Shown here: positions 7,537-14,446 of the stretch, piece after piece | Numbering within the stretch: the stretch's first letter is position 1 | How the letters are laid out: each line of letters starts with the position of its first letter | Assembly: GCA_964578535.1 (NCBI GenBank) | Contig: CAZODI010000048.1 | Span: 1 to 21,748 of the forward strand | DNA: 21,748 nucleotides | Origin: PHBD01 sp964578535 | Lineage (GTDB): Bacteria; Desulfobacterota; Syntrophia; Syntrophales; PHBD01 | Direction of reading: 5' to 3' | Made by a program: the position numbers and the translations under genes | The notes under the pieces: generated by a model | The model's database searches: none | Told to the model about the DNA's origin: nothing | Seen by the model: only the letters and a program-made list of their open reading frames with translations

Positions 7537-7604
7537 CCGGACGTTACGGCCCGGAATCAAAAGCGCTTTTCCCGTTGATTGGTCGACATGGGTGCTTCCG
7601 TCCG

Positions 7605-8792
7605 TCAGATGATACCCTTTTCTTTCAGGGGCGCAAGCTCCGTCTCTCCCATTCCCAAGAGCTCACCGAAGACTTCCGCATTGTGCTGGCCGACGTCCGG
7701 GGACGCTCCCTCGACGGGGAGAATCTGGCCGTCGATCTTGATGGCCACGCCGGGGACCTTCACCTTGAGGCCGCTGGAGTGGGTCACTTCCGCGACCAGG
7801 CCGCGGGCCTCGGAATGCGGATTTTTCAGCATGTCGCCCGCATTCTGGATGGGCGAGCAGGGCACGCCGTTTTTCATCAGCATGCCGAGCAGTTCCATGG
7901 TCCCATGCTGAACCGTCCAGCCGACGATGATCTCCCGAAGGTCAGCCTCGTGCACGCAGCGCTGGTAATTGTCGGCGAATTTGGGGTCTTCCATCAGGTC
8001 CTCGCGTCCCATCACCTTGGCGAGGGCGCCGAAGTTGTTGTTGTTCGCCGTGGCGATCATGAGCCAGCCGTCCTTCGTCTTGAAGGTGTCGAAGGGGGTG
8101 ACGTAGGCGAGGCGGTTGCCGAAGCGCTGCACTTCCTTTCCCAGGTTCATCGGGCTGAGGAACGGAACGTCCTGCGTGTTGAGGACGCAGTCGAGCATAG
8201 CGACGTCCACGTGCATGCCCTGGCCCGTTGTCCGGGCCTGGAGGACGCCCATCACGATTCCCAGGGCTCCGAAGGTCCCGCTGAGGTAATCCACGGCGGC
8301 GTTGCCGGTTCTCGTGGGGGCGCCGTCGGGGAAGCCCGTGGACATCATCATGCCGCTCATGGCCTGGATGACCGCATCGTAACCCGGCAGGGGGGAGAGG
8401 GGGCCGAACTGGCCGAACCCGGAGATCGAGCAGTAGACGATCTTGGGGTTGACGGCCTTGATGGTCTCGTAGTCGATGTTCCAGCGCTTCATCGTTCCAG
8501 GGGTGTAATTCTCAAGAATAACGTCCACTTTCGCGGCCAGCTTGCGGAAGAGCTCCTGGCCCTCGGGCTTGTTCAGGTCGATCGAGAGGCCTTTTTTGGC
8601 CCGGTTGATGCTGACGAAGCCCAGGGGTACGCCGTCTTTCTGGGGGGGGAACAGCCGCGAATCCTCTCCCCGGCCCGGCCGCTCCAGCTTGTAGACTTCT
8701 GCGCCGTAGTCCGCCAGAAGGGCGCCACAGTATGGCCCCGAGATGGAACTGGTGAAATCGATTACCTTCACGCCTTTCAAAGGTTTCATCAT
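7605..8792 (-). CDS. Class III CoA-transferase (CaiB/BaiF family)
   Basis: A 395-residue family III CoA-transferase, the fold of formyl-CoA transferase, CaiB and BaiF, which moves CoA between a donor thioester and a free acid. Evidence is the N-terminal LKGVKVIDFTSSISGPYCG, LLADYGAEVYKLE (26-38), the block VILENYTPGTM (91-101), and RTGNAAVDYLSG (161-172), where D168 is the expected catalytic aspartate. Length is typical. Two adjacent ATG codons lie at 8792 and 8789 after AAAGGAGAG; the first is used. It is the first gene of the catabolic block, directly downstream of the divergent control region with the operator. The donor and acceptor acids cannot be inferred. Having a CoA-transferase and an acyl-CoA ligase together gives two possible routes for substrate activation. 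Confidence 0.93.
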   Translation of the reverse strand: MMKPLKGVKVIDFTSSISGPYCGALLADYGAEVYKLERPGRGEDSRLFPPQKDGVPLGFVSINRAKKGLSIDLNKPEGQELFRKLAAKVDVILENYTPGTMKRWNIDYETIKAVNPKIVYCSISGFGQFGPLSPLPGYDAVIQAMSGMMMSTGFPDGAPTRTGNAAVDYLSGTFGALGIVMGVLQARTTGQGMHVDVAMLDCVLNTQDVPFLSPMNLGKEVQRFGNRLAYVTPFDTFKTKDGWLMIATANNNNFGALAKVMGREDLMEDPKFADNYQRCVHEADLREIIVGWTVQHGTMELLGMLMKNGVPCSPIQNAGDMLKNPHSEARGLVAEVTHSSGLKVKVPGVAIKIDGQILPVEGASPDVGQHNAEVFGELLGMGETELAPLKEKGII

Positions 8793-8814
8793 TCTCTCCT
8801 TTCCCTTTGACTTT

Positions 8815-8829
8815 ACAGGATGATCCTGT
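8815..8829. promoter_or_regulatory. Palindrome in the CoA-transferase 5' leader
   Basis: ACAGGAT-G-ATCCTGT is a perfect inverted repeat with 7-base arms and a 1-base centre. It lies 23 bases upstream of the CoA-transferase start and 14 bases from the TetR-type operator, whose sequence it does not share. It could be a site for a second regulator; with a one-base loop it is unlikely to be an RNA hairpin in this exact form. No second copy was noticed. Confidence 0.45.
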
Positions 8830-8842
8830 GTTGTGGCAAAAA

Positions 8843-8862
8843 GTGACTGACCAGTCAGTCAC
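8843..8862. promoter_or_regulatory. Candidate TetR-family operator in front of the CoA-transferase operon
   Basis: TGACTGACCAGTCAGTCA (8844-8861) is an inverted repeat of 8-base arms around CA, extended one base on each side. The core TGACTGACCAGTCA is the exact reverse complement of the site at 1489-1502, and TTGTGGCAA lies 4 bases to its left (8831-8839), as it flanks the other site. It sits just downstream of the predicted minus-strand -10 region, so a bound repressor would cover the transcription start. The binding protein is inferred to be the TetR product of the third position in this block (6841-7446). Confidence 0.75.
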
Positions 8863-8866
8863 AAGA

Positions 8867-8895
8867 CGATTAACGAGATCCCGCTACCTTGTCAA
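8867..8895 (-). promoter_or_regulatory. Predicted sigma-70 promoter for the CoA-transferase operon
   Basis: On the minus strand TTGACA (8895-8890) is a perfect -35 box. The -10 is weak: TAATCG at a 17-base spacing, or TTAATC at 16. The predicted start falls near 8860, within the operator, as expected for a repressed promoter. Confidence 0.5.
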
Positions 8896-8942
8896 GGGAT
8901 TTTTTTCACGGACCCTCCGCCGAGAAATTGCTTGACAAGGTA
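8885..8942. repeat. 12-bp inverted repeat holding both divergent -35 boxes
   Basis: TACCTTGTCAAG (8885-8896) and CTTGACAAGGTA (8931-8942) are perfect inverted arms separated by 34 bases. Each arm contains a TTGACA -35 box, one firing left into the CoA-transferase operon and one firing right into yceD. Confidence 0.7.
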
Positions 8943-8960
8943 CAGGTTTTGTCCTTTATT
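8932..8960 (+). promoter_or_regulatory. Predicted sigma-70 promoter for the yceD-rpmF-fab operon
   Basis: TTGACA (8932-8937), a 17-base spacer, and TTTATT (8955-8960) form a good housekeeping promoter about 30 bases upstream of the yceD start codon. Confidence 0.65.
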
Positions 8961-8989
8961 CAGCCCTTTCTTCCGGATGAGGTGTTTCC

Positions 8990-9523
8990 ATGCAAATCCC
9001 CATCGGACAGATACCCGAGGAAGGCAGAGCCTGTTCCTTCCATAAAGGGGAGGGCTGGCTGGAGGAGTTGCCGGGCGGAAGCGGGCCGTTGGAGTTCACG
9101 GTCGGCGGGGTCCAGGTCTCCTGCACCCTCAAGAAAGTCCGCGAGGCGATTTACATGGAAGGCTCCCTGGTGACGGAGGTTCAGGGCGAGTGCTGCCGAT
9201 GCCTGGAAAAAGCACGGTTGCCAATCCAGTGTGAATTCCGCTATATCTTTCTGCCCGAACCGGATATACACGCGGAGGAAAAAGAGCTGTCCCGGGATGA
9301 CCTGGATTGTGTGTATTACCGGGAAGAGATCATCGATCTGGAACCGGTGATCTACGAGCAGATCATGCTTCAGGTTCCGATGAAGATGCTCTGCCGGGAC
9401 GACTGCCGGGGATTGTGCGGTTCCTGCGGGGCCAACCTGAACCGGGAGGCCTGTACATGCCCCCCCCGCGGGGGGGACGAGCGCCTCGCCGTTCTGAAAA
9501 AACTGAAGCTGAAAAATTCTTGA
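8990..9523 (+). CDS. yceD: YceD/DUF177 family protein (23S rRNA accumulation protein)
   Basis: A 177-residue DUF177 protein. The family member in E. coli (YceD) is linked to 23S rRNA accumulation and sits next to rpmF, as here: the L32 gene starts 18 bases downstream. Cysteine-rich pairs typical of the family are present: ECCRC (67-71) in the middle, and C135, C139, C143, C146, C155 and C157 near the C-terminus, which could bind zinc or an iron-sulfur centre. The ATG at 8990 follows GATGAGGTG. The coding sequence contains a C8-GC-G7 palindromic homopolymer (9460-9476), which could be prone to slippage or sequencing error; the frame is intact here. It is the first gene of the plus-strand operon. 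Confidence 0.9.
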   Translation: MQIPIGQIPEEGRACSFHKGEGWLEELPGGSGPLEFTVGGVQVSCTLKKVREAIYMEGSLVTEVQGECCRCLEKARLPIQCEFRYIFLPEPDIHAEEKELSRDDLDCVYYREEIIDLEPVIYEQIMLQVPMKMLCRDDCRGLCGSCGANLNREACTCPPRGGDERLAVLKKLKLKNS

Positions 9524-9541
9524 AAACGAGGAACATCGGTC

Positions 9542-9727
9542 ATGCCAAACCCAGTCAAGAGACACTCCAAAACCCGCCGGAACAAGAGAAGGTCCCACGA
9601 TTTCCTGACCCCGGCCCTGGCGTCCGCCTGCCCGCAGTGCGGCGAGCCGAAACTTCCCCACCGCGTTTGCCCCAATTGCGGCACCTACAAGGGCCGCGAG
9701 GTCGTGCCGGCGGAAAAACTGTCGTAG
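9542..9727 (+). CDS. rpmF: 50S ribosomal protein L32
   Basis: A 61-residue ribosomal protein of the large subunit. The N-terminus MPNPVKRHSKTRRNKRRSHD is the conserved basic L32 start, followed by the zinc ribbon CPQC ... CPNC (C34, C37, C47, C50), so this is the zinc-binding form. Normal length. It follows yceD closely, the usual bacterial arrangement. In many bacteria plsX and fabH come next; here fabD starts 31 bases downstream instead. Confidence 0.97.
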   Translation: MPNPVKRHSKTRRNKRRSHDFLTPALASACPQCGEPKLPHRVCPNCGTYKGREVVPAEKLS

Positions 9728-9758
9728 TCCGAGCCGGCCGTTCAGGAGAGGGCCGTCC

Positions 9759-10724
9759 ATGTTCCGACTGGGACTGGTTTTTCCCGGACAGGGATCGCAG
9801 TATGTGGGAATGGGCAGCGACCTGTACCGCGAGTACGCCGCCGCCCGAGAAGTCTTCGACCGGGTCCGGGACATCCTTGGCTTCGATGTGGCCTCCCTCT
9901 GCTTCGAGGGACCCCGGGAGGCCTTGGACCTCACGGTCAATACCCAGACGGTTGTTTTGACGCTGGAAATCGCCATCTACGAAGCTTTCCGCCGCGAGGT
10001 GCCGCTGGCTCCCGAAGTCCTGGCCGGCCACAGCCTGGGAGAATACGCGGCCCTCTATGCCGCCGGCGCCCTGTCCCTGGAACACCTTTTCCCCCTCGTC
10101 CGGGCCCGGGCCAGATACCACCAGGACGCCGTTCCCCTGGGGGAAGGGGCCATGGCGGCGATCCTGGGACCCGGAGAAGATGCCGTACGGGAAGCCTGCA
10201 GCAGGGTTTGCTCCGACGGGGAGGAGGTTACCCTGGCCATCCACAACGCCCCCGGCCAGACCGTTGTGTCCGGGCATGCCGCGGCGGTGGAGCGGGCGGT
10301 GGAAGAGATTCGGCAGGCCGGCGGAGCCCAGGCGGTGAAGCTGCCCATCAGCGTTCCCTGCCACTGCCGTCTGCTTGCTCCGGCCTCGGAGCGCCTCCGG
10401 GAGGACCTTGAGAGGATCCCCTTCGGGGAGTTTGCCGTGCCCGTTATCCCGAACTGCGATCCCGGCGTCTTCTATACCCGCGAAACGGCCCGGGATCTTC
10501 TGTGCCGGCAGATCGTCCAGCCGGTCCGATGGAAAGAGACCATCGAAAAAATGGCCGACCTGGGGTTGGATACGATCCTGGAGATGGGGCCCAAGCGCAC
10601 CCTGTCGGCCCTCATCAAACGCATCGACCGGAGGTTCCGCCTGCTGAACGTGGAGAACGCGGATTCCCTGAGGAAAACCGCGGCGCTCTTCGCGGAGGAG
10701 ATGGAGCCGAAACTGCAATCCTGA
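9759..10724 (+). CDS. fabD: Malonyl-CoA:ACP transacylase
   Basis: Transfers malonate from CoA to acyl carrier protein, supplying extender units for fatty-acid synthesis in the cytoplasm. At 321 residues it has all the key features: FPGQGSQ (8-14, oxyanion Gln11), the nucleophile in GHSLGEY (S92), R117, which binds the malonyl carboxylate, and the catalytic His in VPCHC (H202). The C-terminal EMGPKRTLSALIKRI is typical. The ATG at 9759 follows CAGGAGAGGG. It is followed 15 bases later by acpP. The fabG gene that commonly lies between fabD and acpP is absent. Confidence 0.97.
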   Translation: MFRLGLVFPGQGSQYVGMGSDLYREYAAAREVFDRVRDILGFDVASLCFEGPREALDLTVNTQTVVLTLEIAIYEAFRREVPLAPEVLAGHSLGEYAALYAAGALSLEHLFPLVRARARYHQDAVPLGEGAMAAILGPGEDAVREACSRVCSDGEEVTLAIHNAPGQTVVSGHAAAVERAVEEIRQAGGAQAVKLPISVPCHCRLLAPASERLREDLERIPFGEFAVPVIPNCDPGVFYTRETARDLLCRQIVQPVRWKETIEKMADLGLDTILEMGPKRTLSALIKRIDRRFRLLNVENADSLRKTAALFAEEMEPKLQS

Positions 10725-10739
10725 AGGAGGAAACGGTTC

Positions 10740-10976
10740 ATGACACTGGAGGAAAAGGTCATCAACATCATCATGGAGCAGCTCGGCGTAACGCGCGAGG
10801 AGTGCGTTCCCGAGGCGGCCTTCATCGAGGACCTCGGCGCCGACTCCCTGGACCTGGTGGAATTGATCATGGAGATGGAAGAAAACTTCGGCATTACCAT
10901 TGCCGATAACGAACTGGAAAAAATCCGCACCATCCAGGACGCCATCGCATTCCTCAAGAGCAAGGGTGTTTCCTGA
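10740..10976 (+). CDS. acpP: Acyl carrier protein
   Basis: A 78-residue acidic four-helix carrier of growing fatty-acyl chains. The phosphopantetheine attachment site is S36 in DLGADSLDLVEL, which is canonical. The ATG is preceded by AAGGAGGAAACGG. It lies between fabD and fabF, its direct enzyme partners, and length and charge are those of the primary fatty-acid ACP. Confidence 0.98.
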   Translation: MTLEEKVINIIMEQLGVTREECVPEAAFIEDLGADSLDLVELIMEMEENFGITIADNELEKIRTIQDAIAFLKSKGVS

Positions 10977-11002
10977 TCATTCATCGACCGCAGGCGGATT
11001 TC

Positions 11003-12250
11003 ATGACGAACAGGAGAAGGGTTGTCATCACGGGCCTGGGGGCTGTCACCCCCGTGGGCAACTCCGCCCGGGAGGCCTGGGAAAACATCTGCGCAGGCCG
11101 GTCCGGCATCGGACCCATCACCCGGTTTGACACCACGAGCCACCAGACCAGGATCGCCGGCGAGGTGAAGAACTTCGATCCGCTGGCCTTTGTCGATCCG
11201 AAGTGGCTCCGCCGCCTCGACCTCTTCATCATTTATGCCCTCGCCGCTTCCGACATGGCCATGGCCGATGCGGCGCTGACGGGGGACACAGCCGGGGGAG
11301 ACCGGGCCGGAACGATCATCGGATCCGCCATCGGAGGCCTCTCCAGCATGGAGACCGCGAAGGAGGCCTACGACCGGGGAGGCCCCCGGAAGATCTCCCC
11401 GTTCGCGCTTCCAGCGGCCCTGGGCAACCTCGCAGCGGGCCACGTGTCCATTCGGTACAGCCTCCGGGGTCCCATCAACTGCACCACCACCGCCTGCTCC
11501 GCCGGGAACCACGCCATCGGGGACTCCTACCGGATGATCGCCGGCGGTTGGGCGGATGTCATGCTTGCCGGCGGTGCCGAGGCGGCCGTCACGCCCCTGG
11601 GGATCGGCGGCTTCAATGTCATGCGGGCCATGTCGCTCCGCAACGACGAGCCGGAAAAGGCCAGCCGTCCTTTTGACCGGGATCGAGACGGATTTGTCAT
11701 CTCCGAAGGATGCGGACTCGTCGTCCTGGAGGAGATGAACCGGGCTCTCGACCGGGGCGCCCGGATCTATGCTGAGGTCGCCGGATACGGCTCCACGGCG
11801 GACGCCTTCCACCTGGCGGCGCCTCCGCCGGGACACGCAGGGGCGGCCCGGTGTATGCGGGAGGCTATCCGGGACGCCGGCCTCCGGCCGGAGGACATCG
11901 ATTACATCAATGCCCACGGGACCTCCACGCCCCTGAACGACGCCTACGAGACGGAGGCCGTCAAGGCCGCTTTCGGGGAGCACAGCCGCCGGCTGGCCGT
12001 GAGCTCGACGAAATCCATGACGGGACACATGCTTGGTGCCGCCGGCGGGGTCGAAGCCATCTTCACGGCCAAGGCGTTGGAGGAAGGAATCCTGCCTCCG
12101 ACGATCAACCTGGACAATCCCGATCCGGCCTGCGACCTGGACTACGTGCCGAACAAGGCCCGCCGTCAGGAGATCCGGACGGCCCTGTCGAACACGTTCG
12201 GGTTCGGAGGGGCCAATGCCGTGATTGTCCTGCGAAAGTTTGCACCATGA
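11003..12250 (+). CDS. fabF: 3-oxoacyl-ACP synthase II
   Basis: Condenses malonyl-ACP with acyl-ACP in chain elongation. The 415 residues match FabF length. The Cys-His-His triad is visible as TTACSAGNHA (C165), INAHGTSTPLND (H305) and SSTKSMTGHMLGAAGG (H342, with K337). The C-terminal NTFGFGGANAVIVLRKF is the family signature. The ribosome site is weak (AGGCGG). The stop codon overlaps the rpiB start in ATGA, indicating translational coupling. Because fabH is not in this cluster, initiation of fatty-acid synthesis must come from another locus. Confidence 0.97.
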   Translation: MTNRRRVVITGLGAVTPVGNSAREAWENICAGRSGIGPITRFDTTSHQTRIAGEVKNFDPLAFVDPKWLRRLDLFIIYALAASDMAMADAALTGDTAGGDRAGTIIGSAIGGLSSMETAKEAYDRGGPRKISPFALPAALGNLAAGHVSIRYSLRGPINCTTTACSAGNHAIGDSYRMIAGGWADVMLAGGAEAAVTPLGIGGFNVMRAMSLRNDEPEKASRPFDRDRDGFVISEGCGLVVLEEMNRALDRGARIYAEVAGYGSTADAFHLAAPPPGHAGAARCMREAIRDAGLRPEDIDYINAHGTSTPLNDAYETEAVKAAFGEHSRRLAVSSTKSMTGHMLGAAGGVEAIFTAKALEEGILPPTINLDNPDPACDLDYVPNKARRQEIRTALSNTFGFGGANAVIVLRKFAP

Positions 12251-12708
12251 ACATGCAGCCCCTCATTCTCGGCTCCGACCACGCCGGTTACGACCTGAAG
12301 GAAGCCGTCAAGGCGGTCCTGGTCAAGGGGAACATCCCCGTAACGGACGCCGGTACGAACGGCCCGGAGCCCGTGGATTACCCCGACTTCGCCCGCCCCG
12401 TGGCGGAGGCCGTCGCGGCGGGCCGGTTCCCCCGGGGGATCCTCGTCTGCGGCTCCGGCATCGGCATGGCCATTGCCGCCAACCGGTATCCCGGTGTCCG
12501 GGCGGCCCTTTGCCTGGACGAAGAGACGGCCCGCCTGAGCCGCCTCCATAACGACAGCAACGTCCTCGTTTTGGCGGGACGCAAGACCGATCCGGAGACG
12601 GCCCGGCGCATCGTCCGGACCTGGCTCCTGACGGAATTTGAAGGGGGGCGCCACGCAAAGCGCCTCGACAAGATCCGCGTGATCGAGGAAGCCCTGCACC
12701 TGAAATAA
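12247..12708 (+). CDS. rpiB: Ribose-5-phosphate isomerase B
   Basis: Interconverts ribose 5-phosphate and ribulose 5-phosphate, in the LacAB/RpiB family. A 153-residue protein with GSDHAGYDLK (D11, H12), VCGSGIGMAIAANR (C68, the catalytic Cys of RpiB), RLHNDSNVL (H101, N102) and RHAKRLDKI near the C-terminus. The start overlaps the fabF stop by 4 bases. It feeds pentose phosphate for nucleotide synthesis and ribulose 5-phosphate, which is also the substrate of the RibB domain encoded downstream. This link is noted from pathway knowledge, not shown by sequence. Confidence 0.95.
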   Translation: MNMQPLILGSDHAGYDLKEAVKAVLVKGNIPVTDAGTNGPEPVDYPDFARPVAEAVAAGRFPRGILVCGSGIGMAIAANRYPGVRAALCLDEETARLSRLHNDSNVLVLAGRKTDPETARRIVRTWLLTEFEGGRHAKRLDKIRVIEEALHLK

Positions 12709-12737
12709 ACCACGAGAACGGGAGGAAGACGGGACCC

Positions 12738-13994
12738 ATGACGAACCTGAAAAAGACCGATCCGGAGATCGCCGACGCCATTCTGCGGGAGACGGTCCGG
12801 CAGGCCGGCAAGCTGGAGATGATCGCCTCGGAGAACTTCGTCAGCGAGGCCGTTCTGGAGGCTCAGGGCAGCATCATGACGAACAAGTACGCCGAGGGCT
12901 ACCCCGCGAAGCGCTACTACGGCGGATGCGAATACGTGGACGTGGCCGAAACGCTGGCCATCGAGCGCTGCAAGAAGCTCTTCGGCGCCGACCATGCGAA
13001 CGTCCAGCCCCACTCGGGCACCCAGGCGAACATGGCCGTCTACTTCGCCACCCTCCAGCCGGGCGACACGGTTCTGGGCATGAACCTCTCCCACGGCGGG
13101 CACCTCTCCCACGGCAGCCCCGCCAACTTCTCCGGGAAACTTTACAACGTTGTGGCCTACGGGGTCCGGAAGGACACGGAGACCATCGATTTCAACGAGG
13201 TGGAGGACCAGGCGAAGAAGCACAAGCCGAAGCTGATCGTCGTCGGTGCCAGCGCCTATCCCCGGACGATCGACTTCGAGGCCTTCCGGCGGGTCGCCGA
13301 CTCGGTCGGGGCGGTCGTCATGGCCGATATCGCCCATATCGCGGGCCTCGTGGCCGTGGGGCTCCACCCCTCGCCGGTGCCCGTCTGCGAGTTCGTCACC
13401 TCGACGACCCACAAGACCCTCCGGGGGCCCCGCGGCGGCCTCGTCATGTGCCGCCAGGACTTCGCCCAGGCCCTGAACAGCCGGGTTTTCCCGGGCATGC
13501 AGGGGGGGCCGCTGATGCACGTCATCGCGGCGAAGGCCGTGGCCTTCCAGGAGGCCTTGCAGCCGGCCTTCCGGGACTACCAGGCGCAGATCGTGAAGAA
13601 CGCGAAGGCCGTCGCGGACGCGCTCATGAAAGAGGGCTTCCGCCTCGTCTCCGGCGGAACCGACAACCACCTGATGCTGGTGGACCTCACGGAAGCAGGC
13701 GTGACCGGCAAAGATGCCCAGGAAGTCCTGGACCGGGCCGGGATCACCGTCAACAAGAACGGCATCCCCTTCGACACCCGGGGCCCCATGGTGACCAGCG
13801 GGATCCGGATCGGCACGCCGGCCCTGACGACCCGGGGGATGAAGGAAGACGAGATGCGCCTCATCGCGGGCTGGATCGCCCGGGTCCTCCGGAACCCCGG
13901 GAACGAGGCCCTGGTGGCGGAGGTCCGGGCGGACGTCGCGGCCCTCTGCGAGCGGTTCCCTCTCTACGCGGAGCGGATCCGGGCGGGGTCATGA
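12738..13994 (+). CDS. glyA: Serine hydroxymethyltransferase
   Basis: PLP enzyme converting serine and tetrahydrofolate to glycine and 5,10-methylene-tetrahydrofolate. At 418 residues it is normal bacterial length. Signatures are IASENFVS (29-36), YAEGYPAKRYYGGCE (51-65), the HSGTQAN block, the PLP ring-contacting D197 and H200 in MADIAHIAGLV, and the Schiff-base lysine K226 in TSTTHKTLRGPRGG. GGGAGGAAG precedes the ATG. The stop overlaps the next start in ATGA. Its one-carbon product is needed for thymidylate, which fits the adjacent dCMP deaminase and nrdR. Confidence 0.98.
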   Translation: MTNLKKTDPEIADAILRETVRQAGKLEMIASENFVSEAVLEAQGSIMTNKYAEGYPAKRYYGGCEYVDVAETLAIERCKKLFGADHANVQPHSGTQANMAVYFATLQPGDTVLGMNLSHGGHLSHGSPANFSGKLYNVVAYGVRKDTETIDFNEVEDQAKKHKPKLIVVGASAYPRTIDFEAFRRVADSVGAVVMADIAHIAGLVAVGLHPSPVPVCEFVTSTTHKTLRGPRGGLVMCRQDFAQALNSRVFPGMQGGPLMHVIAAKAVAFQEALQPAFRDYQAQIVKNAKAVADALMKEGFRLVSGGTDNHLMLVDLTEAGVTGKDAQEVLDRAGITVNKNGIPFDTRGPMVTSGIRIGTPALTTRGMKEDEMRLIAGWIARVLRNPGNEALVAEVRADVAALCERFPLYAERIRAGS

Positions 13995-14446
13995 CGGAAG
14001 ACGGGGCGAAACGTCCTTCCTGGGACGAGTACTTCATGGACATCGTCGGGGTCGTCGCCCGGCGCTCCACCTGCGTGCGGCGCAAGGTCGGGGCGGCGCT
14101 GGTCCGGGACCGGCGGATCCTGTCCACGGGGTACAACGGCGCCCCCTCCGGGATGGCCCACTGCCTCGACCGGGGCTGCCTGCGGCTGGAAATGAACGTT
14201 CCCTCGGGGGAGCGCCACGAGCTTTGCCGGGGGCTGCACGCGGAGCAGAACGCCATCATCCAGGCGGCCCTCCACGGCGTCAGCGTCCGGGAGGCGACCC
14301 TGTACTGCACGAACCAGCCCTGTGTGATCTGCGCGAAGATGATCATCAACGCGGGGATCATCCGGATCGTCATCCGCGACGGATACCAGGACGACCTGGC
14401 GGCGGAGATGCTCCAGGAGGCGGGCATTGAGGTATCCAGAACATGA
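13991..14446 (+). CDS. dCMP deaminase (ComEB/Dcd-type cytidylate deaminase)
   Basis: A 151-residue zinc deaminase that most likely converts dCMP to dUMP for thymidylate synthesis. The catalytic motif HAEQNAI (H83, E85) and PCVICAK (C111, C114) supply the zinc ligands and proton shuttle, and the TGYNGAPSGMAHC stretch is typical of dCMP deaminases. It overlaps glyA and nrdR by ATGA at both ends. It is the same superfamily as the deaminase half of RibD, but the HAE-NAI form and the absence of a reductase domain argue against a RibD role. Confidence 0.92.
   Translation: MTEDGAKRPSWDEYFMDIVGVVARRSTCVRRKVGAALVRDRRILSTGYNGAPSGMAHCLDRGCLRLEMNVPSGERHELCRGLHAEQNAIIQAALHGVSVREATLYCTNQPCVICAKMIINAGIIRIVIRDGYQDDLAAEMLQEAGIEVSRT

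Noticed and set aside
10472..12028. 518-codon open frame opposite acpP-fabF
   Set aside because: Antisense to two genes with intact active sites; no start signal or family motif.
12926..14446. 506-codon frame reading through glyA into the dCMP deaminase, as a possible fusion
   Set aside because: The first two thirds are an out-of-frame Arg/Gly/Pro-rich reading of glyA. The true deaminase starts at 13991 in the ATGA overlap.
13991..14446. Deaminase gene as a stand-alone RibD substitute
   Set aside because: The HAEQNAI and PCVICAK spacing and the TGYNGAPSG stretch fit dCMP deaminase, and there is no reductase domain.
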